Below, piece after piece: positions 1-10,727 of a stretch of DNA of 64,000 nucleotides. Every line of letters starts with the position of its first letter. The first letter of the stretch is position 1. The notes under the pieces are model-generated. The model did not search any database. It was not told the DNA's origin and worked only from the letters and a program-made list of their open reading frames with translations. The position numbers were made by a program, and so were the translations under genes. This stretch comes from Sequoia sempervirens (Eukaryota > Streptophyta > Pinopsida > Cupressales > Cupressaceae), in NCBI GenBank assembly GCA_007258455.2, contig VDFB02000003.1, forward strand, positions 41,171,986-41,235,985, given 5' to 3'.

Positions 1-2
1 TT

Positions 3-699
3 TTACTGGCTAAGAGTGAATGGGAAAAAATTGCTTGGAGTAAATACTTACATGGTGATGATGGCATTAGGGGGTTCTTTTATCAAGAGTTTAATCCTCC
101 ATCTAGCTCTGCTCTTTGGAATTGTATAGTTAAGGCTTGAAGGCTTGTGGCCAAGGGTCTCTTTTGGAAATTGGCGGATGGTAGATTTTTCTTTTGGGAT
201 GATAACTGGTTTGGTAACAAGCCCCTCAAAGATGAGCCCTGGGCTCAACCTCTTATGGATCTATGTGTGCAACAATTTGGTAGATTAGTTGTTGACTATA
301 TTGAGGGACGATGTTGGAAGAAGTTGTATGAGGTTGACCTTGGTTTGGAAGTTTTGTTTAAGGCTATATCTTTGATAGACATTCCCTCTTCCCATTCTCC
401 TGATAAATTTGTTTGGAAGCCTTCCTCTGATGGTATCTTTTCTATTGCTTCAACTTTTCATTCTAATGATTCCTTTGTTGGCCCTACTCCTTATTGGGCT
501 TCTGTTTGGTCCTCTAGATTGATTCCTAAGGTTAATGTTTTCTTTTGGCTCTTTTTCCAGAATAAAATATTAACCACTGATAACTTGGTCAAAAGAGGTT
601 TTGTGATGCCCAATAGGTGCTTTCTATGTGAAGAAGCCGAAAATGCTTTCCATTTATTGATTGGCTGCAGTTATGTTTGTCTGGTTTGGGCTCATGGGC
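3..699 (+). pseudogene. LINE (non-LTR retrotransposon) ORF2, C-terminal fragment
   Basis: This is the tail of a LINE reverse-transcriptase polyprotein, entering from the left edge. The frame is open from base 3 except for one TGA at 138-140. Recognisable parts are the tryptophan-rich linker seen after plant LINE RTs (motif FFFWDDNWFG near 187-216) and the zinc-binding zf-RVT domain, with the ligand pattern CFLCEEAENAFHLLIGC at about 619-669. In the family this domain follows the RT and helps bind nucleic acid during target-primed reverse transcription. The ORF continues to a stop at 747-749, but from about 700 the DNA matches the end of an LTR (see next entry), so the last 16 or so codons are not LINE sequence. 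No EN or RT core and no poly(A) tail are present. It is a dead fragment. Confidence 0.85.
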
Positions 700-905
700 T
701 CATTGCGAATAAAATTCGACACAAGATGGGTAATAATATGGTTGTTTGAATTATTTTGTTTGTATTATCTTAGTTCATTGAATTCATTAATCTTGTATTG
801 TTCATTTCATGACTAATGTGTATGAATCTTAATCTTTGTTTGAATTAAATCTTGTTTATTCCGTTTACATTGATTTCCCTGTGCCATATCAATTTCCCCC
901 TTACA
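700..905 (+). repeat. Element A 5' LTR, 3'-terminal remnant
   Basis: These 206 bp match 30003-30211, the end of the 3' LTR, at roughly 88% by eye, and both end in CCCCCTTACA. The remaining 900 or so bp of the expected LTR are absent. The left boundary is a sharp junction with LINE sequence. This could be a deletion, an ectopic recombination or truncation during insertion. The alternative, an unrelated solo LTR fragment of the same family, cannot be excluded without the sequence beyond the left edge. Confidence 0.7.
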
Positions 906-910
906 CATTT

Positions 911-928
911 TGGCATGCCCAACAGGAC
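911..928 (+). other. Candidate primer-binding site of element A
   Basis: Five bases after the LTR end lies TGGCATGCCCAACAGGAC. Plant LTR elements usually start minus-strand synthesis at a TGG that pairs with a tRNA CCA end just downstream of the 5' LTR. I cannot name the tRNA from memory. Confidence 0.45.
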
Positions 929-1471
929 CTCGGTCCTTGACACTAACCTTTTTATGAGTTTTAATTGAGTCATTGCAGGTTCTAGAATGCGGTTGAATTT
1001 TCTAGAAACATACTTGAAAAAATTTCAAGCAAAAGCTACAGGAGTTTCACACAATTGTTCCTTCATTTTTGTCACTTTTGATTTTTCTAACTACTTTTGT
1101 TTTAGAAACAGGGTCTCTCTTGATTTTTCCAACTATTTTTCTTTTAGAAACAAGGGTTTCCTTTGACTTTTCTAATTGTAATTACACATTTTGGGCTGCT
1201 TTTGACATTTTGGGCTGCTTTTGACAATAAGGACTACATTTGCTAAAAATAATAGGGCCACTTGTGATTAAAAGTTATGCTTTTGCTATATGTATTTTTT
1301 GATTTAAATCTGCAAGTACTTTTATTTATTTCTAATGTTAATGAGTGCTTATTTTGGATGTTTTATGTTTGTTGACTTTGTTTATGCAGCTCTTGTAGGG
1401 ATATGGTACACTGTACATCAAGAACAACTAACAATTTTATTGCAGAGAAGATGAATGGTCCAAGTCCAATA
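929..1471 (+). other. Element A leader, first part, noncoding
   Basis: There is no supportable ORF here. A short direct duplication of about 19 bp (ACATTTTGGGCTGCTTTTG) lies at about 1187-1225. The rest is T-rich sequence with no feature I recognise. Confidence 0.5.
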
Positions 1472-1946
1472 TTTCAAAAGCTTTCTAGTTTAGTAAAACA
1501 TTTTTGATTTGGTGTTGTATAAATGAACCCCACAAATTGCACGCTTTCGATTTGGTGCATTAAAAAGAACTTTTCAAAAGCTTTGTAGTAGTAGGGAAAT
1601 TTTTCAATTTGGTGCTATAAAAATGAACCCCACAACTTGCACGCTTTCGATTTGGTGCTTTAAAAAGAACTTTTCAAAGCTTTCTAGTTTAGGAATTTTT
1701 TTTGAGTTGGTGCTATAAAAAAATGAACCCCACAACTTGCACGCTTTCAATTTAGTCCTTTAAAAAGAACTTTTCAAAAGCTTTCTAGTTTATGGAAAAT
1801 TTTCAATTTGGCATTATAAAAAAATGAACCCCACAACTTGCACATTTTTGATTTGGTGCTTTAAAAGAAATTTTCAAAAGCTTTCTAGTTTAGGGAAAAT
1901 TTTCAATTTGGTGTCCTAAAAGAAACTTTCAAAAGCTTTCATAGAT
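1472..1946 (+). repeat. Tandem array, about 100-bp unit, 4-5 copies
   Basis: The anchor AAATGAACCCCACAA recurs at 1521, 1621, 1721 and 1822, giving a unit of 100-101 bp. Each unit also contains AAAGCTTTCTAGTTTAG and a TTTGGTGCT box. Copies diverge most towards the right end, where the last one lacks the anchor. The period is not a multiple of three and all frames contain stops, so it is not coding. It lies in the presumed untranslated leader of element A. Confidence 0.9.
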
Positions 1947-3995
1947 TAAAACAACACTTCTTTTTGGTGCTCATAAAATGAATTGCTTTCTTTTGACCAA
2001 CACTTTCATTATGTTGACAAAATGAAATTTTTTATTTTGTTGATCACATTAAGACAAGGTTGTTAGAAACACTAAAGAATTGGTGCTTAAAACTAGACAA
2101 ATACATGTTGATTTGCATATTTCTATCTACTTGTTTGAAATCTAGAACACGTCATTTTGGTGCACATAAAAACAAAAAGATATCTTGTTCACACTTCATT
2201 CATTTTTCTTTTGGATAGCGCCACTCGAGGGGCCTAAAAAGAATATTACGATAAATTGTATGTTGTGTCTTTTGTGTTTGGAAAACTAGGTGTTTATCCT
2301 CTCCCCTCGTGTCCTTTGGTGATCTTGGGTGATGAAAAGCACTTCTATTTTTGCACTTGTTTCATTTCAAAAATTACCTTAAAGAGGGGGCTTGCTATAA
2401 GACACATACCCCAATGGAGAACTCATAAGTAAGGTCTTGAATCACGTTTACTGGCAGGCTATATCAAAGGTACCAAAATCATAATAAATCAGCTTCAATC
2501 CTGAGCGACAACATACTACACCTAATCCCATGCCTTAAGTAGAATGAGAATGATTAAAGAGTCTTAAGTGACCAATGGATGGTAGTGTACATATGATGCT
2601 CATAGTTTGTTGAACTAAGAACCTAATTTTAGAAGTCATCCATTTTTTTTCAAACATTCTTTGAAAGTGGTGCATCAAAACTTTGCTTCCGAGAAGTTAC
2701 TTACCAAGTCCAAATTTTGGTTGAGGCATAGAGCTTAAGAGTTAATTCTTAACATACCAACACTCCTCCATAAATTGTATGTAAAATCATCCTTTTGGGC
2801 ATGAGGTAAGCCTACCTAAAAGAGTGTACCTACCTAGGGTGACTTGAATGATGCATGCCAAGGTTACTTTATTGACATCAAACACTATACTTGATTTAAA
2901 ATGAACACATCAAAACAATCATTGAACATGGTTATCAAACATCAAACCATTTGGAATTAGTGCGAATACCTTTAAAAAGAGCCCTATATTTTCACTCCTT
3001 AAAAGATATCTTTAAAAAATATCTCTAAAGTTTTCCTAATATTTAGGCTTACATTTCAAGCCACATTAAGAACAAAGTCAACATTGGGAACTATAGCTTT
3101 AGTATTTTTACTTTCATGAAATTTGAGATTTTATGGAAATAAAATTTCTTAAGCTATAGAAATTTAGGGTCAAATAGTTTTGATTGTTGTGTGGTATTAT
3201 CACTTGCAAAAATTCTCAAAAACAAATCATATCAAAACAAGACATCAAAACTACAAATCCATCCAAACTACTACTAGAAATTAGAAAACAAATCTGAAAA
3301 GAAGTTACCATTGCTCCTATTTTTGTTGTTATTAACCTAAAAACTAGCCATAGTTGATCAAAAACTTGTCGTTATTGAAAATTAGAACACAGTTGATCTT
3401 ACTATTGTCACACTTAACCTATTGTTTAAACCACAGTCGACCTAAAATCTAGTTGCTTTTTCCTTCATTATTTACCAGATAGAAAACTTGAAACAAAAGC
3501 CACTTTTGAGAAATCTTACCATAGTTGTCATCAAGACTTGGCTGCTATTGACATAAATCTAGCTGCTTTTGACAAAAAATATTGCTATTGTTCTAAGATT
3601 GGCACTTTTCCCTTACTTTTTGGTGAAAATTAGAAATTGATCTTAAATTGGTTAAATATTGTGAGAACAAAAAATAGTTAGACTCCCCAAAACGCATCAT
3701 ATCTACATCATTCCATATCCATTTGCATGATCAAACACACCAAACTAGTTTTAGCATTCAAAATAAAAACACAACCTTGGATTATTCCTTAACTCAAAAT
3801 TCTAAGATATCAACATTAACTTGAACCTCAAGGATACTTCAAGTAGATTCTTCAAAAAACATCCTCTAGAAAAATGAAGTGAAATATCAGTCCAAGTTTT
3901 CAACATTTTGAGTCCCAAAAATAGTATAATTTCTAAGACATCCAAAACATCACTTAAACTTTAGGGTCTTGAGTATCACGAAAACCATATCAAAA
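1947..3995 (+). other. Element A leader, second part, noncoding
   Basis: About 2 kb with no ORF above background and no recognised domain. Short loosely repeated phrases such as TTGACATAAATCTAGCTGCTTTTG around 3540-3570 and TAGTTGCTTTT at about 3440 occur. I see no promoter, RNA gene or terminal repeat. It ends at the insertion point of element B. Confidence 0.4.
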
Positions 3996-5294
3996 TGTAT
4001 AGGAGCGAATTTTCACCCCTCATGAAAATTCTCCTTTCGTACATCCTCACCTTAGAAAATGAAGTGTGAAGTCAAAATTCCACATCAACTGGATGTTTTC
4101 CTTCCACTTAGCATTTGTTTGCTATGTTGGTAGGAGAATATTTATCAGGGATGGCCACGCGACACACAGATGTTCGTGTGGCACGCTTACGTCCCTGACG
4201 GATTCCCACGTATGAAGTTGGTAGAGGCATTACACTTCCAATTGAGAATGGTTTGCAACGTCCCTCTTCAAGCAACTGACCCAAAAATGACTTATTCTTC
4301 CCTCTTCTTCAAATCCATCCATTCTCATTCCATTTTATCTCTTCACAATTTCTTGCATTCTAGACACACATTCTCAAGCATTTTCTAGCATTTTCTCCAT
4401 TCTCAAGCAACACTTCAACACTCCATTGTAGCAACAACACTCTGTCAACTCCGCAAAGCAAGTGTGAAGCAAGCCATTGTAGCATGGGCTTGAGGTTTTT
4501 TGAGACCTCCCTTCATCACAGTCGAGGTTGTGGTGATTGTTCAAGCCTTATTTTCTCCCATTAGCTTGTGAGCTCTTGGTGGAGGTAGTAACATTTCACT
4601 CCTCTCCTTTGTGATTTGATTGAGAAGCTCTTTACTATTTTGTATTGCTTATTCCAACCTTTACTTTCTTTACTTCTTTATCATATATTTCTTTCTTGTT
4701 GTTATTTGGCTATCCATGGAGGTGGAAACACCAAAATGGGGGTCTGACTGAGGTAGGCCCTTATACAGCCCCAACAATTTTCCTGTCTTTCTCATGTGCA
4801 GGTGGAGGTGCTTTTGGAGCTAGCTGGCGAACTGGTGCCTTGGTGAGATTATCTTTGTCATTTTAGCTCTTATCTATTTGCTTTGTCACATCCATTTGTA
4901 TTTCTTTTACTTTATAATTTTGTTTTGCTCATTTAGGAGTCATTAGCTAGGTTGTCAACTTGTTTTTTGGCAGTTCATATTGTATTCTTTGTCCTCTAGT
5001 TGTATGGATGCCAATGCACCTGAGAGATGCCAGTGCATCGTGTCGTCATCCTAGAATTGTGCTTTCATCCTCGAGTAGAGAGCTACCTATGTTATAGTAT
5101 TGAATCTAAAAACTAGCTTGCCTAGCCAAATTTTAGGTTTCAAGTATGCAAAGTGATTGAAGGGCATTATAGTCCTCATCATTCTTGTCCCTCATTTCAG
5201 AACACCCCTTTAGAGTGAGATAAGTTAGGGCAGCCTTTTGCTCTTGGCTCTTCATGACCTGGGGCCTTGATGTGGTTCGTCCCCCTCTCTTACA
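3996..5294 (+). repeat. Element B 5' LTR
   Basis: About 1299 bp, starting TGTATAGGAG and ending CTCTTACA. It aligns along its length with 17463-18724, for example the shared block GTGGAAACACCAAAATGGGG at about 4725 and 18171. Short ORFs inside it are not conserved between the two copies and are not genes. Confidence 0.88.
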
Positions 5295-5536
5295 TTTTTG
5301 TTGAACCCAACATGAACCATTTTGGTTTCGTTTGGCTGTACTGAAAGCTCCTTTCCTCATGTCCTAGGAGTGTTGTAGGTGTGAGAACTGTGAGGCCTTC
5401 GCCTTACAACCCAACCTACGACCCCTATTAGGTGTATTTGGAAGGTGTCGTAAGTGTTGCGTAACAAAACCTTAATTGGGTCACCATCTTATTGAAAACC
5501 TTTAGAGGGTTTTGTGAGAGTATCATTTAGTGTGTG
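5295..5536 (+). other. Element B primer-binding region and leader
   Basis: Just after the LTR, TTGTTGAACCCAACATGAA resembles the site after element C's 5' LTR (TGGTGAACCTGACGTGAA). Differences are mostly C-to-T and G-to-A changes plus one extra T. This is the probable primer-binding site. The remaining 200 bp are noncoding leader. Confidence 0.55.
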
Positions 5537-5580
5537 ATGGCCTCTTTCCTACATCAACCTATCTCCTCTGCACAACCTGT
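5537..5580 (+). pseudogene. Element B ORF, first 44 bases (continues at 13698)
   Basis: An ATG at 5537-5539 opens 14 codons plus two bases before element C interrupts. The next base of the frame is 13698, after element C and the second target-duplication copy, and the same frame then runs on into the protease-like region. This makes 5537 the likely start of B's single ORF and implies a very short N-terminus before the protease-like part, with no gag. Confidence 0.65.
5576..5580 (+). other. Element C target-site duplication, left copy
   Basis: CCTGT here matches CCTAT at 13693-13697 with one transition. Five-base duplications are typical of LTR retrotransposon insertion. Confidence 0.65.
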
Positions 5581-6156
5581 TGTACCATAGAAAAAAGGAA
5601 ACTTACTTGACATGGGAATAATTCATGATAAATTGGACTTAATGAGACCTTGATTCATGTGTTTTGAGGCATTTTATGCATCTACACTAGGTCTTGGACC
5701 CTTGCAAATTGAATAACATATTTTTATTGATGTCTTGTAAAGGTGTTGTAAAGTGTTGTAAAGGACTTTCACACTTTTCTAGACTTAATAAACTCATTTC
5801 TCCCTAATTAAATATTATAAAATGTGTTTAATGACATCCTCACACTAATCTAGAAGGCTTGTAAAACAAACTTAATGTTAAACTAGTGTTGTAATGTGTC
5901 TTGCACATTCACATTGGTTCTTGTGCCTTCCTAGGCTATGTCAAACTCATTTTAGTGTTGTAAAGTGTATTTAATCACACTTTCACATTGAATTTTGTGT
6001 CCCAATCCCTAATTGAACTTCACATCATCACTAATAGGTCCCTATTAAACCATATTGTGCATCCTGAGGCTTAAATTGATCAAATAATTAGCATAGTCAC
6101 CGTTTAAACCTTATTTCTTAACTTCCTAGCATCTTAGCTGTCAAAATGGCCCCTGT

Positions 6157-6232
6157 GGGACCCATTCACCATCCATGGTGAATCAATCTCATCTAGGTGG
6201 GAACCATTCATCATGGGTGGCGAATGAGTCCC
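6157..6232 (+). repeat. Two copies of a palindromic motif in element C 5' LTR
   Basis: Copy one (6157-6190) contains the perfect 9-bp arms ATTCACCAT and ATGGTGAAT separated by two bases. Copy two (6199-6232) has imperfect arms ending GAATGAGTCCC. Only one copy is present at this place in the right LTR. Confidence 0.75.
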
Positions 6233-6339
6233 ATTTTTCCTAATTTTAACCTTTGAGCGAGAAAAATTGAAATTTAAGTTTATTATTTTCACATGTCAGC
6301 CTTAGGGATCCAATTTTTTGGCTAATAAGGTGAATTTTC

Positions 6340-6348
6340 TATAAAATA
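6340..6348 (+). promoter_or_regulatory. TATA box of element C 5' LTR
   Basis: TATAAAATA sits about 1 kb before the LTR end, and the right LTR has TATAAAATC at the same place (12662). A CCAAT-like stretch lies about 30 bp upstream. Retrotransposon transcription normally starts about 30 bp downstream of such a box. Confidence 0.6.
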
Positions 6349-6867
6349 AACTCTCTAAACCCTAAATCACAGTCATTCTTCATTCTTCATCCATCATTCT
6401 TCCATCTCAAGTCAATCAAGCTAGGGCTTCATCATTTCAAGGCATTAAGATATCAATTTTTAGACATTCAAGGGAAGATTCTTCATGTTTTGTTGCAAAC
6501 ATGCAAGATAAAACATTATGGAAAGGTAATAAATTCCATTATTGCATATTTCATTCCATTCTTTCATCATTTTGGTTTAATTACCTAAAAGGGGTTTGAC
6601 TAAGGTAAATCCCCACTTCCTAACATTCAACATTTCTCCTTTTCTTCTTGCATGTTTACAAATTTAGGTATCTTGGAGGCTTATAAATCATTGAAGAACA
6701 AGTTGTAAATTAATTCAAGTCATCTCTTCATTTCACAAGGAAAAACATCAACAAAAAGTGACTTTTAGGCCTGAATCTTACAGTTTCAGAACCAGACACC
6801 TAAAGAATCAGAAAGTGCAGCCTGAAAGCTTCGGATTCCACATTTGAATATTTAGAATTTAAAAAGT

Positions 6868-7015
6868 GGAATCATTCACCATGGGTGTCAAATGAGTCCC
6901 ACTTCCAAGTTAGTTTTGGGTTCTCTACATTTTTAGATACCCTTTTGTTTGAAACAAGTTCTAAAATAGTTTTGCAGAACTAGGACTGATTCACCCATAA
7001 TGGAAAATGAGTCCC
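6868..7015 (+). repeat. Third and fourth palindromic motif copies, element C 5' LTR
   Basis: Copies at 6868-6900 and 6983-7015, each with a left arm like GGACTGATTCACC and a right arm like AATGAGTCCC. The matching copies in the right LTR are at 13179-13211 and 13294-13326. Confidence 0.7.
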
Positions 7016-7381
7016 ACCAGGCCTAAAAATCAACATCAGTAGCATTTCAAAAGCCATTTCCAATCTCCATCCATATTCCAGGTGCAAAATTTCAGTTTCG
7101 TCAAGTTCTGTTGTAATTTGCATTCATTTCTAGGTGTTTTTGCATTACATAATGTGTTTTCAAACAAGTTATTTTTCTTAGGTTTTGCACACTTAATCAA
7201 TCAATCTTATCAATTAGATGCATCTAGAACTTTGGATTTACTCTAAACTTCATCATACATATCTTAGATTGAGTGAAGCACTTAGATTTTAGGTGTGGGA
7301 TCTATCTCTTTCCATTAGGTGAAAGACCCTAATTGAGCAAAAGAGACTTTAGCATCCCTAACTCCTAAAATATATGGTACA

Positions 7382-7985
7382 TTTTGGTGAACCTGACGTG
7401 AATCAAACACACAACCTTCTAATTTTGGAGTCCATCATAAATCTAGCCTGGCATTGACTTTTCATTAGTTAATTAGCATGTTAGGTTTCAAATTTTGCAT
7501 TCATAAAAAGTGCATTTAGGTTGCATTTTTAACATCTAAATTCATTCCAATTTTTTGAAATTCTACATTTTTAACTTAGGTTTGCATCATATCACTTAGA
7601 AACCATAAAAATCACTCTAAATTTTCTAAAAATTCTAAAAAAAGTCCATACTGGGACTCATTCACCACCCTGGGCGAATCAGTCCCTTTTGACTCCTGAA
7701 ATTGTGTTTTACAAAGCTAAAAAAACCCTATTTTTAGGCTTCTATTTGGTGCCATTTCCTAGCTATATTAGTTGATTGCATTTCTGTACCATGCATTTCA
7801 TTAAATCTACCCTAAATTAGCTCATTTCATGCATGGTTTTAATTTCATGTTTGCATTTTCATCTTGTTACATATTGTATCATAATCAGTCAATTGTCATC
7901 TTTAAAATCTAAAAAATTGCATTCCTCTTTTTCATCTTTGCTTTAGCATTGTTACATTTCAAGTTTATAAAATAACCATTCCATC
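7382..7985 (+). other. Element C primer-binding site and leader
   Basis: After TTT, the sequence TGGTGAACCTGACGTGAA (from about 7385) is the candidate tRNA primer site. The rest is AT-rich leader with no ORF, apart from a fifth palindrome at 7653. Confidence 0.6.
7653..7686 (+). repeat. Palindromic motif copy in element C leader
   Basis: Arms GGGACTCATTCACC and GGCGAATCAGTCCC, near-complementary around a CCCT-type centre. This is the only copy outside the LTRs. Confidence 0.7.
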
Positions 7986-9119
7986 GTGTTTTCATTACAA
8001 GTTTATATAGTTATCATCTTACATGTTCTCTTTTTATATCTTATTGCATGTTGTAAGAGTATTTTGTTAAAATCATATGAATATGAGGTCCTTTCCCCTC
8101 TCTTTTTGTTCATCACAGGTCCCTCTCCTAGTTCCCCTTTTGTGGATGAGGTTAGTCTAGTGAAAGAAACCTTGGATAAGCATAACACTTACATTTTTTC
8201 TTCTCCTATTTTCTCTCCCACTTGCGAAGAAGAGATTATAGTGTTAGAGGAACCAATTGATGAGAGTTTTGACAATCAAAGTTGTTTCTCTCCTCTTAAC
8301 TCTCCTATTAGACATAACATTACTAAAGAAGAGGATATCACACTAAGCAATCATGAGATCACACAACACAACATGAAGATGAGATCATAGACACATTTCT
8401 AGACATTACCTTACCTAGTCTCCATAATCATGATAATCAAACTTGTTCTTCTCCTAATATCCTTACTTGATGCAAAGAGGATAGGTTGGTGTTAGAAGAT
8501 ATACCTATTCAAGATCATGAGAACATTGTCCCTACCTTCCCTAATGTCCCTATTCCATGGGAAGATCTATTTGAAAATTATAATGGTACTTCTCGTGACG
8601 CCTCTCCCACTTGTGATGAAGCTATTTTGCAAATTTCAAACTCAGATGAACATATTACAAGCTCTACCAGTAGGGTAGATAATATGGAACAAGAGAATGA
8701 GACCTTACAAAAAATGAACGATCGAATAGAGTCTTCCCCTAATCTCCCCATTATCAATAATCAAACACATTCAACCATTAATAAATCCCCTAGCTATGAT
8801 GAAGTCCTTTTAGGAAAACCAACCTTAGAATGCCACAAAATTCGGTTTGCAGTTCTCCTCAAAGCCCTCCTCCTAGGAAGGATATCATGATGCAAGACAA
8901 GAGCCACAATATAGATATAGCTTCTCACTTGCTCAGGGATGTTAACATTATTCAACCCCAACTCATCCTTTACCCCCCCTTCACATAAACCTACAACTCA
9001 AAATAAACCCGAATTCATCCTCTACCCACTTCAGAATAATGTATCACAATAGTTGAGTTATAATACCATTGCTCATACATATAAAACTTGCAATAATCCA
9101 CAACCACCACAACTGACCC
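7986..9119 (+). pseudogene. Element C acidic N-terminal reading frame (gag position)
   Basis: The frame is broken: one segment reads to 8390, then a frame change, then another segment runs through 8486-8890 and decays into stops. The translation is rich in Ser, Pro, Glu, Asp and Asn with recurring phrases such as SPTCEE and SPTCDE, suggesting degenerate internal repeats. It occupies the place of gag, but I cannot see the conserved gag core found in elements A, E and F. A structural role is possible; the function is not recognised. From 8890 to 9120 no frame can be followed. Confidence 0.5.
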
Positions 9120-9761
9120 GAACACCCTTACCTTTTTCTAATCCTATCTTACCAGGTCTTCCTAGTGGAAAGGAGTACAATATTGTTGACCAATTAAAGA
9201 ATACTCCTGCTAAAATATAATTATGGGACCTTATTCAAACCTCCCCTTACTATCACAACATGATCCAATCAGCCTTGCAACAAGCTCCTGTCCCTTCTAA
9301 TGCACAACCAACTGACATTGCAGCCATTGTCCAAGGAATAAATGGTGACATTGATTTCCACCAAAGTGAAATCCCCCCTTTGGAAATGCAAAAAAAAAAA
9401 AAAAGCTTTCATGATCACTACTCAATAAAATCGAATAGGGATAAATAGAACCCTTATTGATAATGGTTATGCCCTTAATGTGTGTAGTGTGAATATCCTT
9501 GGTAGATTACATGTTGATAAGTCACAAATAATACTTGATTCCATATCTATTCAATTATTTGATAATACAACAAAGCAACCGCTCGGTATAATCGCTTTTC
9601 CTATTACAGTTGGGGTGCATACTTTGAAAACTCCTATTCATGTCATGCCTTATGATCTTTTGTATAATATTATTTTAGGCAGACCATGGATTCATGAGAT
9701 GAATGCAGTGCTTTCGAACCTTCATTGTATAATGAAATATTTTTATAGCAATAACATTTAG
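9120..9761 (+). pseudogene. Element C retropepsin-like protease region
   Basis: Upstream is the conserved pre-protease helix-like stretch (YNIVDQLKNTPAK near 9180) also present in A, E and F. The protease proper starts around 9450 with the active-site triplet in LIDNGYALN, equivalent to the Asp-Thr/Ser-Gly of aspartic proteases but with Asn in the middle. The flap region and the C-terminal ILGRPWIH motif at about 9683-9706 follow. In the family this enzyme cuts the polyprotein during particle maturation. A 13-base A run at 9390-9402 and a frame change split the two halves, and a stop at 9762 separates it from the next domain. Confidence 0.8.
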
Positions 9762-10727
9762 CAAGTTGAAATAGACCCCGAGCCTGAAAGTTGCTTGCAC
9801 CTTGAAAAAAGAACTACAAGTCCTCTAAAAACATTAATTCCAAAATTTAGTATAGACCCTCTTAAAATTGAAAAAAATAATGAGGAATCAATGTCTAACT
9901 TATTTGGTGACGATTGGGGATCCTTAGAATTAACACCATCATTTATGGGCAAATACATAATCACACAAAAGAAAGACGGGAAAAAAGAACCAACCATCAT
10001 GTCAACACAAAATTCAGATGACCTTTCAAAAGTATCCACCTCCACCACTTTAGAAAAAGAAGAAAACTACACAGTCGCCTTTGACAATGCTTATGACCAA
10101 CCACCACCTGATCCAAAAGAAATGAAGAAGCTTTATGGAAAAGGTTATGAGCTCATAAAACAACTTGCATATAGTGCAAAAGGATGTGGTTCTCAAGAAC
10201 AAGGTATCTGCAACCCTATAGAGCCTAACACACAACAAATGACTCATGGTCTTGGTTATTGTCCTTTGCTCGAGATCAACACACCTTTACTCAACATCAA
10301 CAATCTCACACAAAATACTCCTAAATGAACCTTAACCATCATCCATCCTAACTCATCGACAATAGTGGTCTTGCAAATCATCTTTTACAAAATATGAAAC
10401 AAACAAATACACCTTCGCTTAATGTCAATGTCATCTCGCAAAATGTTCATGATTTGAATTCATTAGATTTTATACCCTTTTATAATGAAGAGAATAAAAT
10501 CTCACAATCTAAAGAGTCTTGCATAGATATGAAAACCACTACTAAGCAAGGGGTATCTTTGTGACATACCACAAGACCACCTTCTACCATTAATCAAGAG
10601 GGCATCTTGTCGAGACTCCTCCAAGATAACTCGATATATCTTCCCCTAGAACTCATAATAAAATCTATTCCAAGACATCATTCTATGTATATCATAGAGT
10701 TCATGGTCACTCCACTAATGAATTGAA
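9762..10727 (+). pseudogene. Element C G-patch-like domain and C-terminal tail
   Basis: The protease frame continues after the TAG at 9762-9764 to a stop at 10326. A G-patch-like block lies at about 10135-10260, with GYELIKQLAYS, a glycine-containing turn (KGCGSQEQGI) and the closing GLGYCP. G-patch domains bind nucleic acid or helicases and follow the protease in some retroviruses and plant gypsy elements. After 10328, a related frame with NVISQNVHDLNS can be followed to about 10727. Where A, E and F continue into RT, this element stops. Confidence 0.7.

Larger units (their letters stand above)
5581..7381 (+). repeat. Element C 5' LTR
   Basis: Begins TGTACCATAG and ends TATATGGTACA. It aligns end to end with 11947-13692. 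It contains a TATA box and four of the short palindromes described separately. Relative to the right LTR it has one extra palindrome of about 42 bp. Confidence 0.92.

Noticed and set aside
1472..1946. CRISPR-like array
   Set aside because: Units are contiguous degenerate tandem repeats without unique spacers, in plant DNA with no cas genes.
4170..4866. Open stretches inside the LTR of element B as genes
   Set aside because: They are not conserved in reading frame in the second LTR and have no domain signal.
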